Source: Pseudomonas gingeri
GTDB taxonomy: Bacteria > Pseudomonadota > Gammaproteobacteria > Pseudomonadales > Pseudomonadaceae
Direction of reading: 5' to 3'
Assembly: GCF_013385635.1 (NCBI RefSeq)
Contig: NZ_JACAPR010000005.1
Coordinates: 43,144 to 107,143 of the forward strand
DNA length: 64,000 nucleotides
A program made the position numbers and the translations under genes. The notes beneath the pieces were generated by a model, which worked only from the letters and a program-made list of their open reading frames with translations, ran no database searches and was not told where the DNA came from. Positions 45,888-53,317 of this stretch are shown here, one piece after another (the stretch's first letter is position 1; each line of letters begins with the position of its first letter).

Positions 45888-46441
45888 CAAGTATTTCCAT
45901 CTTTAAGAAACTGTTTAAATTTATCGAATGCAATACGCCTCATCGATATGTCATTTTTTCTATCCCCCATTTCCGCGAAAGTTTCAGTAAAGCCTTCTGG
46001 AATAAAAACACAATCCCACTGAAAGTCTCTGTTTCCTCGGGGTTCAGCAGATATGGTGCCTTTTATTGCACCTTCAAAAAGATGGATTTTCATAGAGTCG
46101 CAATATCCAATTATCGTTTTTGCGACCAAGTTAGTATTTTCCCCGGATCCAAACAGGGTCGAAAATTTGTCAGCTTGAAGCTTGTCCCAAAAAATCTGTG
46201 TTAATCCACCTGGGAAGCCATTGAGGCTGTCAATATAGAGACCAGTATGCTCGACGAAAACAGGGCGTCCTATTATATTGAAAGCCTTCAGTAATTTATC
46301 TCTGACCAAACTATCAACATTCTCAGTTTGGATTTCATCAATTGAGTATCGGGCAGCAACGACCTCTACCCCAGTATCCTGAAGTATTTGTTGGACTTCT
46401 TGGACTTTGAAGTTGTTTTTTGAAACAAATCTAATTTTCAT
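45887..46441 (-). CDS. komB: HAM1/RdgB-fold nucleotide-binding protein (KomB-type)
   Basis: A 184-residue protein of the HAM1 (ITPase/RdgB) fold: [14 protein letters not shown] at residues 7-20, [18 protein letters not shown] at 62-79, and [13 protein letters not shown] at 146-158. Where housekeeping RdgB has EDSGL with the catalytic Asp, this protein has Glu64-His65, and the SHR motif near the end reads SMR (166-168), so pyrophosphatase activity may be lost or altered. It overlaps komA by 11 bases. In Kongming, the HAM1 protein senses dITP and activates the SIR2 partner. Confidence 0.82.
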   Translation of the reverse strand: MKIRFVSKNNFKVQEVQQILQDTGVEVVAARYSIDEIQTENVDSLVRDKLLKAFNIIGRPVFVEHTGLYIDSLNGFPGGLTQIFWDKLQADKFSTLFGSGENTNLVAKTIIGYCDSMKIHLFEGAIKGTISAEPRGNRDFQWDCVFIPEGFTETFAEMGDRKNDISMRRIAFDKFKQFLKDGNT

Positions 46442-47429
46442 TTTGATCTTCCATGAAGCTATATTTTCTTTGTAAGGTCAGCATGTTCTCGAGGATGGCA
46501 CTATTTTCTGTTTCTTTATAGAACTCATTATAGTCATCGCTAATGCTCGCACCGTGAATCGCCGGATTGTCCGAGCAAATAACGAATGGTACACCGAATT
46601 TTATGAACTCACATACAGGGTGGGACTCGCTTGATTTTACAGCACCTGTTAGGCGGTTGCTAATAGGGCATACCTCTACACATATATCGCGCTTGTGCAT
46701 CAATTCCATGATTTTCGTTGATTTGAATGCGGCTGTACCGTGTCCAATCCTGTCAGCATCAAACTCGGTGATAGCTTCTATAATATTTTGGGGGTTGCCT
46801 GTTTCCCCTGCGTGTATAGTGACTTTTAATCCTAAATCAGATTTTGCTTTCCGATATAACTGAGGGAGCTCTGTTGGAGATACGGTATCTTCGTTGCCAG
46901 CTAAATCTAGTCCTACTATTATTCCGGGCTTACCAATAGATGCATAAGCGGCTAAGAGGGTACGTAGATGTTCCGCAGCGTAATCCCCGCGTGAAACTGT
47001 TAATATCAGCCCGCCCCTAATACCGTATTTTAATGAGGCGCTGTAAATCTCTTCGGTCAACCACAAGAGCGCCTCGGGTACTGTGACGTTATTAAGAAGT
47101 GCAAGATAAATTACGCTACTCCGTAACTCGACAAACTTTACATTTTGAGCTGCTAGGTTTTCGAATGCACTAAAAACCATTAAATTGAGAGCTGTGCGAC
47201 CTTGAGGAATAAGCCTTAAAACTTGCCAAGGCTTTAGATATGTCTGAAGGTCAGGGGAAGGTGTAAACCTGGTGAGGTCTCTTTCTAAATTAAAATTATC
47301 AGGAATTTCTGCTCCCTGCTGCTGGAGTAAATCAATAACTAGGCGAGTACTGACGAGGCCATTTAAGTGTACGTGTAGCTCACCCTTTTCCATGCTTTTA
47401 AAATCGTGTTCCATCAGAGAGGTCTTCAT
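46431..47429 (-). CDS. komA: Adenosine-deaminase-family protein (KomA-type)
   Basis: A 332-residue zinc deaminase. Metal and catalytic residues are all visible: HxH at 19/21 (GELHVHLNG), His206 and Glu208 (TIHAGET), His230 (IGHGT) and Asp287 (CSDNP), so it should be active. First gene of the operon with HAM1 and SIR2 genes. In Kongming, KomA deaminates a deoxyadenosine nucleotide during infection, and the product is turned into dITP with help of a phage kinase. The start is uncertain: no clear ribosome binding site is present before 47429, and starts at residues 6 or 13 are possible. Confidence 0.83.
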   Translation of the reverse strand: MKTSLMEHDFKSMEKGELHVHLNGLVSTRLVIDLLQQQGAEIPDNFNLERDLTRFTPSPDLQTYLKPWQVLRLIPQGRTALNLMVFSAFENLAAQNVKFVELRSSVIYLALLNNVTVPEALLWLTEEIYSASLKYGIRGGLILTVSRGDYAAEHLRTLLAAYASIGKPGIIVGLDLAGNEDTVSPTELPQLYRKAKSDLGLKVTIHAGETGNPQNIIEAITEFDADRIGHGTAAFKSTKIMELMHKRDICVEVCPISNRLTGAVKSSESHPVCEFIKFGVPFVICSDNPAIHGASISDDYNEFYKETENSAILENMLTLQRKYSFMEDQNEN

Positions 47430-47667
47430 CAATAAAAAGTTGATCTAGAGGCTAAATTGCGCTGGTAATATGAAGGGTGCGAAATAGGCAGTAAAGATCT
47501 CTAGACTTATAATGGGTAACAAGACTTTAGACACAGTTACAAGCTGAAAATCCTTGGGTGCCGATTTTATTAGATTTATGCTCATCGAGTCCGGACGTAC
47601 TGCTGGGGGGCATCCCATACCCCCTTTTGATATATTGGTTCAGAAGCTAATTATCTTGGAAATTACT

Positions 47668-48810
47668 TCAAGAGCTCAATTCGCTTTCTTCTAAGCTTGA
47701 ACCAATAACGGATAGCTCAAAGTTGTTAACTTCGGCCATCACATAGGCCAGATGGTGGCTAGTGTCATTGGTAATCCATTGTGGGTGCCCCCCCATACAC
47801 TCTTTCTTGCTGCATTCTAAAATACGGTTATCACCCCAGCTAAAGGTTTCCCCCATATAGTATCTAGACTCAACAACAGTTTTGGCGAGCCCCCACATTT
47901 GTTGACCTTTTCCAGGAAGCTTCATGGAGTGACCGCGAACTATGAAAAAGTGCTTATCGATTGTATATCTGATTTTTCCATTAGCGTGAGGGTTTCGAAT
48001 GCCTTCGTTACTCGACGGACCTCGTACACCATAGTCACTATAGATGATCCGCAATTTCGGATTGCTTTGACGGATCGCTTGCCATACCAACATTTCTTTG
48101 CGTGGAATGATATCTGATGTGTCGGGTTTCTTTACAGCTAGATCAATTGATTTAGGCAGTGAGCATCCTGATACAGCAATGTAGCTGAATGCGTATTTTT
48201 CAAGGATAGAAAGAATCGAATCTACCTTATCCAGCATGTCTACAACGGACCAACCGGTCACGTCGCCAAAATCAATTAGGCAAGAGCAGTTGCTTGGTTC
48301 AAGTGACAAACCGTCTAAGATAGACTCAATGTTCTCTTCGAAAAACTCTGGCTCTTCGGTGTCCTCTAAGGCTTGAAGATCAAGGCGTATACAGGACTGA
48401 TGTAAAAGTTCTGGATCTAAGTTTTGTAGTGCCAATCGATAAGCTTGGTTTTCCCAGCGGTCATATCCGATTATTGGACGGATATTAACTCCGAGCGCGG
48501 TGAGTCTGCCATAAATATATTGGACGATATGCTCTCCAGACTCTACAGTCGCGTCTGGTTGCCAATGGAAGGCATCGACCATCGATGTTCTGCCTTTCCA
48601 TACAGCGGCAATCCTATCAGTCACTTCGTTTAGGTACGCTGTGGTCAGATGAGCGCATCCTTCAAAACGCTTTGCTTCAGTAATGTTCTTGCCGATACGT
48701 GGGATTTCAAACAAAGGGCAAGTTCGGTCGGCAGTTATCTTGCTCATTTGAGCAACTGCTTTGAATTCGCTATCCATTGCTTTGAGAACAGGTATGTATC
48801 GAGGGGTCAT
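47668..48810 (-). CDS. Beta family protein (T4 beta-protein domain)
   Basis: A 380-residue protein recognisable as the Pfam beta-protein family by its start YIPVLKAMDSEFKAVAQMS, the central LIDFGDVTGWSVVDMLD and C-terminal WGDNRILECSKKECMGGHPQWITNDTSHHLAYV. Members are found next to ImmA/IrrE-type regulators in accessory regions; the molecular role is unknown. It overlaps the HigA-ImmA fusion gene by 4 bases (ATGA), so the three genes HigB, HigA-ImmA and beta are one operon. AT-rich relative to the chromosome. Confidence 0.78.
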   Translation of the reverse strand: MTPRYIPVLKAMDSEFKAVAQMSKITADRTCPLFEIPRIGKNITEAKRFEGCAHLTTAYLNEVTDRIAAVWKGRTSMVDAFHWQPDATVESGEHIVQYIYGRLTALGVNIRPIIGYDRWENQAYRLALQNLDPELLHQSCIRLDLQALEDTEEPEFFEENIESILDGLSLEPSNCSCLIDFGDVTGWSVVDMLDKVDSILSILEKYAFSYIAVSGCSLPKSIDLAVKKPDTSDIIPRKEMLVWQAIRQSNPKLRIIYSDYGVRGPSSNEGIRNPHANGKIRYTIDKHFFIVRGHSMKLPGKGQQMWGLAKTVVESRYYMGETFSWGDNRILECSKKECMGGHPQWITNDTSHHLAYVMAEVNNFELSVIGSSLEESELSS

Positions 48811-50027
48811 TTGAAAACCTCGTAATCAGCTGTGGATAAAAACAACGATTTTACTTGGTGCTGCCCTGTCAAATCTGGAAAGCTACTATAATTTCCAGAT
48901 TCTTTCCTCAATCTACCGGCAATTATAGCTGGATGGATTCTAAGCTCTCTTGCTAATGCCTCTATGTTTTCTCTATTTGGGGAGATGAAGGCATCACTTC
49001 TTCTCCAGATTCCTCTAGGAATAAATGCCTCTCGCGCCAATCGATTGGCTTCCGCCTCACGCCGATCCTCCGACTCTGTATTAAGATCGTCTAAAAAGGC
49101 ATCTTCATTCCCTACATGCTTCCAAATATGGGCGACCTCATGAAGCAGCGTGAACCAGAAGTTGTCTAGCCTATCGTATCTCAGTGTTAACGCGACAATT
49201 GGAGTGCCATCATTATCTTTCAGAGCTGCACCGTCCAATTGGGTGCCTTTAAGGTGAGGCTCAATTACTACTGCTATTCCTTGCCTTTCCAAATACTCTA
49301 CAGCAAGTAGCGGGCCGCGTTCCGACCAGCTAAGTTGTGCGAGCTCTCTTAAAAAATTGCTGGAAATATTTTCACTGTTGAACGGACCAAGTTTTGGTTT
49401 TCTTATACGTGCGGATTGTATTACTCTAGCTAGCCAAGCATAAAGGGAGTATTGGGTTGTTGGAGATTTTGCTTCTCCCGAAAGCGTTCTTCGAAATGCT
49501 GCGGCTCCGAACTGTAATCCTGCGTTTGAGATGAAATGTTTAACAATATCTTCAACCGAAGTTTTTGCTTGAAATGAAAAGTTTTGCAGCCATCCCCTAC
49601 GTGTCATTTCTTTAATTGGAAATTTCGACCAATCTATATCTTGTTTTGTTTGCTCGTTATCAGGGCTTGATAAACCTATAAGAGTTTCTGCAGATATGCC
49701 CAGTCCAAGTGATAATGCTCGAATCATTTGAACGGTTAAAGGTCTTTTTCTATTTAAAACTTCTGAAACCCGACTGCTGGTACCGAAGTAGGGAACGAGG
49801 TCTGCCTGCTTCAATCCCTTTTCTTGCATGCGAAAGAGAATTGCATCAATTGGATCTGGCGGCTCAACTGGGTACTTACTATTTTCGTAGGCTTCAAGTA
49901 GGACAGTGAGTACTTCAAGTCTGTCACTATCAGTAGTGTAAAGGGATGGATTTTTGGCCATCAGTACCTGAACTTCTTCAAGGTATGCTCGGTACTGTTC
50001 GTCTGTCCGGATAACCTTAGTGTCCAT
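48807..50027 (-). CDS. HigA-type antitoxin fused to ImmA/IrrE metallopeptidase
   Basis: A 406-residue fusion. Residues 1-120 are a HigA antitoxin: IRTDEQYRAYLEEVQVLM, DRLEVLTVLLEAYE and an XRE HTH (QADLVPYFGTSSRVSEVLNRKR). Residues about 235-370 are an ImmA/IrrE domain with the zinc motif HEVAH (296-300) and a downstream Glu (EAEANRLA). ImmA/IrrE peptidases cut repressors to trigger phage or stress responses. It overlaps the toxin-like gene by 11 bases and the beta gene by 4. It probably represses its own promoter through the paired operators at 50305 and 50351; peptidase activation could relieve that, which is inference. Confidence 0.85.
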   Translation of the reverse strand: MDTKVIRTDEQYRAYLEEVQVLMAKNPSLYTTDSDRLEVLTVLLEAYENSKYPVEPPDPIDAILFRMQEKGLKQADLVPYFGTSSRVSEVLNRKRPLTVQMIRALSLGLGISAETLIGLSSPDNEQTKQDIDWSKFPIKEMTRRGWLQNFSFQAKTSVEDIVKHFISNAGLQFGAAAFRRTLSGEAKSPTTQYSLYAWLARVIQSARIRKPKLGPFNSENISSNFLRELAQLSWSERGPLLAVEYLERQGIAVVIEPHLKGTQLDGAALKDNDGTPIVALTLRYDRLDNFWFTLLHEVAHIWKHVGNEDAFLDDLNTESEDRREAEANRLAREAFIPRGIWRRSDAFISPNRENIEALARELRIHPAIIAGRLRKESGNYSSFPDLTGQHQVKSLFLSTADYEVFK

Positions 50028-50295
50028 GGGTGTCTTCGCTAACTTTTAGATCTGTAATAAGGGCTACACCCTGCGGGAAGACGATTAACAGTTGTATCGT
50101 TAAGCCGCCATTACATACAGGGAATAAAAACGTACCATTGCCAGTGTTTTTGGCATTTGGGAATTGGCTGCTCACTTCAGTGGGATGCTTCCAGTGAGCG
50201 CTCATGACCTCAGACGCCCAGGTTCGCACCCACTTCTCAATTTCGCTGCCGATGCCTTTCAAGCTGGCTAGCTTTTCACGTCCGATGAGTCGCAT
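50017..50295 (-). CDS. HigB-like toxin
   Basis: A 92-residue protein matching the RelE/HigB fold: MRLIGREKLASL, WVRTWASEVMSAHWKHP and SSQFPNAKNTGNGTFLFPV follow the HigB pattern of helices then strands. The usual FNIGGNKYRLI strand is replaced by FLFPVCNGGLTIQLLIVF, so it is a divergent member; ribonuclease activity is likely but not certain. The toxin is first in the operon, as in higBA. GGAAGA precedes the ATG at 50295. Confidence 0.75.
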   Translation of the reverse strand: MRLIGREKLASLKGIGSEIEKWVRTWASEVMSAHWKHPTEVSSQFPNAKNTGNGTFLFPVCNGGLTIQLLIVFPQGVALITDLKVSEDTHGH

Positions 50296-50304
50296 ATTTT
50301 TTCT

Positions 50305-50363
50305 TCCCGATTTGGGAGGATAATGCTCGGATTAGATAAGGCTGTCAATATCCCAATTTGGGA
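50305..50363 (-). promoter_or_regulatory. higB promoter flanked by two identical-type operators
   Basis: Two 13-base palindromes, TCCCGATTTGGGA (50305-50317) and TCCCAATTTGGGA (50351-50363), flank a minus-strand promoter with -35 TTGACA (50348-50343), a 17-base spacer and -10 CATTAT (50325-50320). One operator covers the start region, the other the upstream side of -35. This fits autorepression by the HigA-ImmA protein. Confidence 0.75.
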
Positions 50364-50493
50364 AAACCATCTATGCGTAAGCGCCAGTGCTTTTCCCATG
50401 AAGGCTTTCGCGTGATGGTTGGCTCTCTTGGGGGTGGGGCGGAAATCCACAAGGTCGTTTCTCCTTGTTTTGACTGACTATCATTCCCACAAG

Positions 50494-50793
50494 CTATGGG
50501 TCTAGAGCAGACAATTTGATGGTACGTAACGTCCAGATCTTTCCGGCCCTTTTGCAAACCAAATGCGCGGTAACCAGATAGTAGGCCCGTGTGTAGGGGG
50601 AGTGCTGGGCTAGATGAATGTCGAAAAACCAGACGAGATGCTTTCGTTGCCAGGTCCAAGGATTGTCTCGTTGCCAGCGATCAGAGATCGCCGCTTGAAT
50701 GATCTTTGCCTGGCGTATATGACGCTCGCGTGTGGCATGCGATCCGGTCAGGACGGCAGCCAAGAAAAGCTCGATGTCGAATGGCTTACTCAC
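50494..50793 (-). CDS. Integrase-associated helical protein, possible core-binding domain
   Basis: A 99-residue protein, mostly helical and rich in Arg, His and Trp (SHATRERHIRQAKIIQAAI, NPWTWQRKHLVWFF, HSPYTRAYYLVTAHLV). The pattern is compatible with the SAM-like core-binding domain of tyrosine recombinases. It overlaps the catalytic integrase gene by 4 bases (ATGA) and follows it, as in a split recombinase. No stand-alone function is known to me. Confidence 0.55.
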   Translation of the reverse strand: MSKPFDIELFLAAVLTGSHATRERHIRQAKIIQAAISDRWQRDNPWTWQRKHLVWFFDIHLAQHSPYTRAYYLVTAHLVCKRAGKIWTLRTIKLSALDP

Positions 50794-51452
50794 GTCCTAC
50801 CGCCGATATAAGCTGACACAATGTCGACCCTGCCATGGCCCAGTTCATAGCTGATTTGGGTTCTGGTCTCCTGATCGAGACGCGGGTCGAGCTGGTAGCA
50901 TCTGCCTCCGTTGATCGGCGCTTGATGGTGGGAGAGTTGCTCATAGCGTTCGCACGCATAGGCCGCCCGCAATTCGTGAAACCCTTTAAGGTTGTGCGTA
51001 TGGAGGATGTCCCGGGCAGGCCGAACGACGCACTGCCTGAAGTCGCGAAAGCTTTCGTGCGGAGCTAACAGGTTGCGGCTACCGTCGGGCGAGACTTGTT
51101 CGGCAAACCTCAGCGCGTCACGAATATGATCATCTACCGTAATCCATCGATGTGCCGACGCACCCGAGCGCCCACCTTTGGTGCCATCCTGGATGTTGAT
51201 CCTGCCGAATTGGTTTGCCTCACGTTTTAGGCGTACAAGGTCGGCCAAGATAGCCTCTCGCAAGCGCATTCCGGTGGCTCTTGCCAACTGTGTAATAGCG
51301 GCGGCACGGGGATGCTGTTCGCGAAGCGCGTCGATAATGCGTATCACCTGTTCACGATCCTGACCTTGCGGTATCGCTGAGCGGACCGTGGTGCGCTGCA
51401 TTCCCAGCTCTTTGCTCGGACTCGGTACTTTTACATACTGATCACCGCGCAA
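50790..51452 (-). CDS. Tyrosine recombinase catalytic domain (Integrase_1-like), N-terminus doubtful
   Basis: A 220-residue protein containing mainly the catalytic half of a tyrosine recombinase: Arg65 in GMRLREAIL, His159-x-x-Arg162 in FHELR, His206 in ELGHGR and Tyr215 in VSAYIGG, so all key residues are present. Usual integrases have a core-binding domain before this; here the frame opens with a TTG (51452) directly at a 24-bp-arm inverted repeat, suggesting truncation or a split gene. It is the best candidate for the enzyme that moved the island into tRNA-Thr. Confidence 0.7.
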   Translation of the reverse strand: MRGDQYVKVPSPSKELGMQRTTVRSAIPQGQDREQVIRIIDALREQHPRAAAITQLARATGMRLREAILADLVRLKREANQFGRINIQDGTKGGRSGASAHRWITVDDHIRDALRFAEQVSPDGSRNLLAPHESFRDFRQCVVRPARDILHTHNLKGFHELRAAYACERYEQLSHHQAPINGGRCYQLDPRLDQETRTQISYELGHGRVDIVSAYIGGRT

Positions 51453-51502
51453 AAAAAGGGGACAGATTTATTTTCCTAAAAATAAATCTGTCCCCTTTTT
51501 TT
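51451..51502. repeat. Perfect inverted repeat with 24-bp arms
   Basis: Arms 51451-51474 and 51479-51502 (AAAAAAAGGGGACAGATTTA... and its complement) around a 4-base loop. The same GGGGACAG core recurs inverted twice at 52647-52676. Such GGGGACAG(A) tracts are often found beside small transposable elements. Confidence 0.9.
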
Positions 51503-52033
51503 TCTTTTTTTTCATCCAGGCGGGGCGGCTTTGCAACCCTGCCTGGATGGACCCGTGTGGACAAGCGAATCACTGAAATCCTGCCGGTAAGCGCTTACTT
51601 TATTGCGCCCAATTTACCTTTGGCTAAGCGACGTTCTCGCTAGTCCGGTCCGAGAGTTTGTGAGCGATGACGCTGCACTATGGGAGATCGAGGTGCGTGT
51701 GAATTATTTTATTACAAATTACCCATAAGTTATGCACAGGCAATGGGCTTGCATAACTTTTGATGGCACATTATCTTGTGTTCTTGGCGTAAAAAAACAC
51801 TACATGTTGTGTTATTCGCCAACAATCTGTCGTTGGGTTAAGCGTCAAAAATCTGCGAGTGATGGCACGAAGTTGTCGAGACCAGAATGCCATCACTCGC
51901 ACCGCCCAAAGCCAGAAAACTATGCGTAGCCCAAGGGGGCTTGCATTGAGCCAAATCGTGACTTAACCGTCAATGACTCTCTGCTCGGCGTCCCCCCGAT
52001 GGCTTGTTTAACTCAAAATCGGGAGGGCCCCCC
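51503..52033. other. Non-coding stretch with two further inverted repeats
   Basis: No gene. CATCCAGGC (51513-51521) and GCCTGGATG (51541-51549) form a hairpin; AAGTTATGC (51727-51735) and GCATAACTT (51751-51759) form another, AT-rich and operator-like, about 275 bases upstream of the small-gene pair. The latter could be a regulatory site for that pair. Confidence 0.55.
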
Positions 52034-52282
52034 ATGGGACCTAACACCAAAGCTACATCGAATAAGGTTGCTCAACTCGCGTCCGAGACGCTTCGCAACC
52101 CAAATGCCTCAGCCATTGCCAAGAGCTTGGCGGCTTCAGCGCTTGCTCAGACGCACACGGATAGGCAAACCGGTGCTGATATGGAGCATAAAGCTGGGCA
52201 GGTACTTCAGAGTGAGAAATACAGCGAAGCGACGAAGACACTCGCCGGATCGTTGGTTTCTCAAGCTAACAAAGAACGCTGA
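52034..52282 (+). CDS. Small protein of unknown function (82 aa), gene pair member 1
   Basis: An 82-residue, Ala/Ser/Thr-rich, predominantly helical protein (KVAQLASETLRNPNASAIAK, ALAQTHTDRQTGADM). The ATG at 52034 has GGGAGG 7 bases upstream. It is followed after 10 bases by a second small gene, so the two form an operon. No domain is recognised; similar short proteins occur in other pseudomonads as hypotheticals. It lies inside the stretch bounded by GGGGACAG inverted repeats. Confidence 0.6.
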   Translation: MGPNTKATSNKVAQLASETLRNPNASAIAKSLAASALAQTHTDRQTGADMEHKAGQVLQSEKYSEATKTLAGSLVSQANKER

Positions 52283-52292
52283 GGGACGAACC

Positions 52293-52562
52293 ATGAAAAT
52301 TGATATGGCCCATGTAAGAACCCGTTCGACTACAGGTGGATGGATTGACTACGCATTGTTTAATGCGAAGTCTACCAACGGCGATAACGACGGTCTCTTG
52401 GCCCGGTTAACCGGCAATGCAAGAAACGCAGGTCTAAAAGTCGATCAGTCTGCACTTGTCTATTCCTCGGGAGGGCGTAACCGCTTTTATGGCTCGCGGC
52501 ATTTGGTCGACCACTTAGCCCGTCATGGCGTGCCAAATTGGACCCATGAAATCGATCTCTGA
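52293..52562 (+). CDS. Small protein of unknown function (89 aa), gene pair member 2
   Basis: An 89-residue protein, MKIDMAHVRTRSTTGGWIDY at its start, with alternating polar and aromatic residues (VYSSGGRNRFYGSRHLVDHLARHG). GAGGGA precedes the ATG at 52293. It probably is co-transcribed with the 82-residue gene. No known fold is recognised; an RNA- or nucleic-acid-binding or toxin role cannot be supported or excluded. Confidence 0.6.
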   Translation: MKIDMAHVRTRSTTGGWIDYALFNAKSTNGDNDGLLARLTGNARNAGLKVDQSALVYSSGGRNRFYGSRHLVDHLARHGVPNWTHEIDL

Positions 52563-52646
52563 GATCACAAAGCTACCCCCAGTAAGGGACTTGAGAACCT
52601 CAAGGCTCTTACTGGGCAGGGGAAGGTAAGAGTACTGACTTTCCAC

Positions 52647-52676
52647 CTGTCCCCTTTTTTTGTCTGTCCCCTTTTT
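52647..52676. repeat. Tandem CTGTCCCCTTTTT tracts, inverted relative to 51451
   Basis: Two CTGTCCCCTTTTT copies (52647-52661 and 52664-52676), the reverse complement of the left tract at 51451. Together they bound about 1.2 kb holding the two small genes. Confidence 0.8.
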
Positions 52677-52681
52677 CTTGG

Positions 52682-52908
52682 CAGCCGAGAGGCGGTAATG
52701 CTCGCATAACCAACTGTACTGGAAGCATTGTGGGTGAGCGAGGTCGATATTCTTGCCAAAGCAGGGCCCGAGTTGGGTCGGGGCGGCGCAACTCGGGGTG
52801 GACATGAGCCCAGTCCGGCGTCGGACATTGATCGCCTGGTGCAGGCACTGTCGGCGGAAAAAGGCACCGATTCAGTTCAGCATCGGAAATCGACCATTCT
52901 CAAGGCGC
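52682..52908 (-). pseudogene. istA: IS21-family transposase istA fragment (frameshifted)
   Basis: One minus-strand frame reads SDAELNRCLFPPTVPAPGD, then PTPDWAHVHPELRR and ALLWQEYR, the IstA segment (ALEARLFPP, PDWA.VH.EL.R, LLW.EYR). It then shifts frame and continues HPQCFQYSWLCEHYR before ending at the GGGGACAG tracts. Both ends and istB are missing. It is a dead remnant of an IS21-type element at the right side of the small-gene cassette. Confidence 0.75.
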
Positions 52909-52963
52909 GCACGATGTTCCTGGAAAAAGGATGCGATGGTGAGTCGAGGGCACTGCGTGGCGA

Positions 52964-53317
52964 TTACTTCTTGGTGGCGGAGCCGAACACGAAGCCGAGG
53001 GCTGATGTTGTAAGTCCATACAGCCATTTTCTGGCTTCATTGAGCTCGGGAGATTCTTGCATGAAGAAGCTGCCGACGATCAGAAGGGCCGAAATGGCAA
53101 TCACGAAACCGGCAATGTTGGTGGGGGCTGCGCGGTCGGTCGCTCCCCAGAATTTACCCAGCCAACCGAGGTTTTGTTGATTGTGCTGCAGGCGAAAATG
53201 CTGTTGGCCGTTGGCGAAAAAAGCATTTTCATCGTTGCCTGAGCCGTTGAGCACCGGTGTAGCGGCTTCAGCGGCAGGATCAATAGGCAGTGAGCCCAGG
53301 TTTTTGGTCTGGTTCAT
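52964..53317 (-). CDS. Two-helix membrane protein, candidate toxin of a Panacea system
   Basis: A 117-residue protein: a soluble, Asn/Gln-rich first half, then a membrane helix (about residues 68-87, NIAGFVIAISALLIVGSFFM) and a second hydrophobic helix (about 97-114, LYGLTTSALGFVFGSA). Its ATG shares a base with the stop of the Panacea-domain gene (TGATG). Panacea antitoxins pair with many toxins, including small membrane-acting ones, so a toxin role is likely from pairing; the protein itself matches no family I recognise. Confidence 0.65.
   Translation of the reverse strand: MNQTKNLGSLPIDPAAEAATPVLNGSGNDENAFFANGQQHFRLQHNQQNLGWLGKFWGATDRAAPTNIAGFVIAISALLIVGSFFMQESPELNEARKWLYGLTTSALGFVFGSATKK

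Noticed and set aside
47601..47626. Hairpin GGGGG...CCCCC with TTTT as terminator between kom and beta genes
   Set aside because: The T tract is on the plus strand while all neighbouring genes are on the minus strand, so it does not end any of them.
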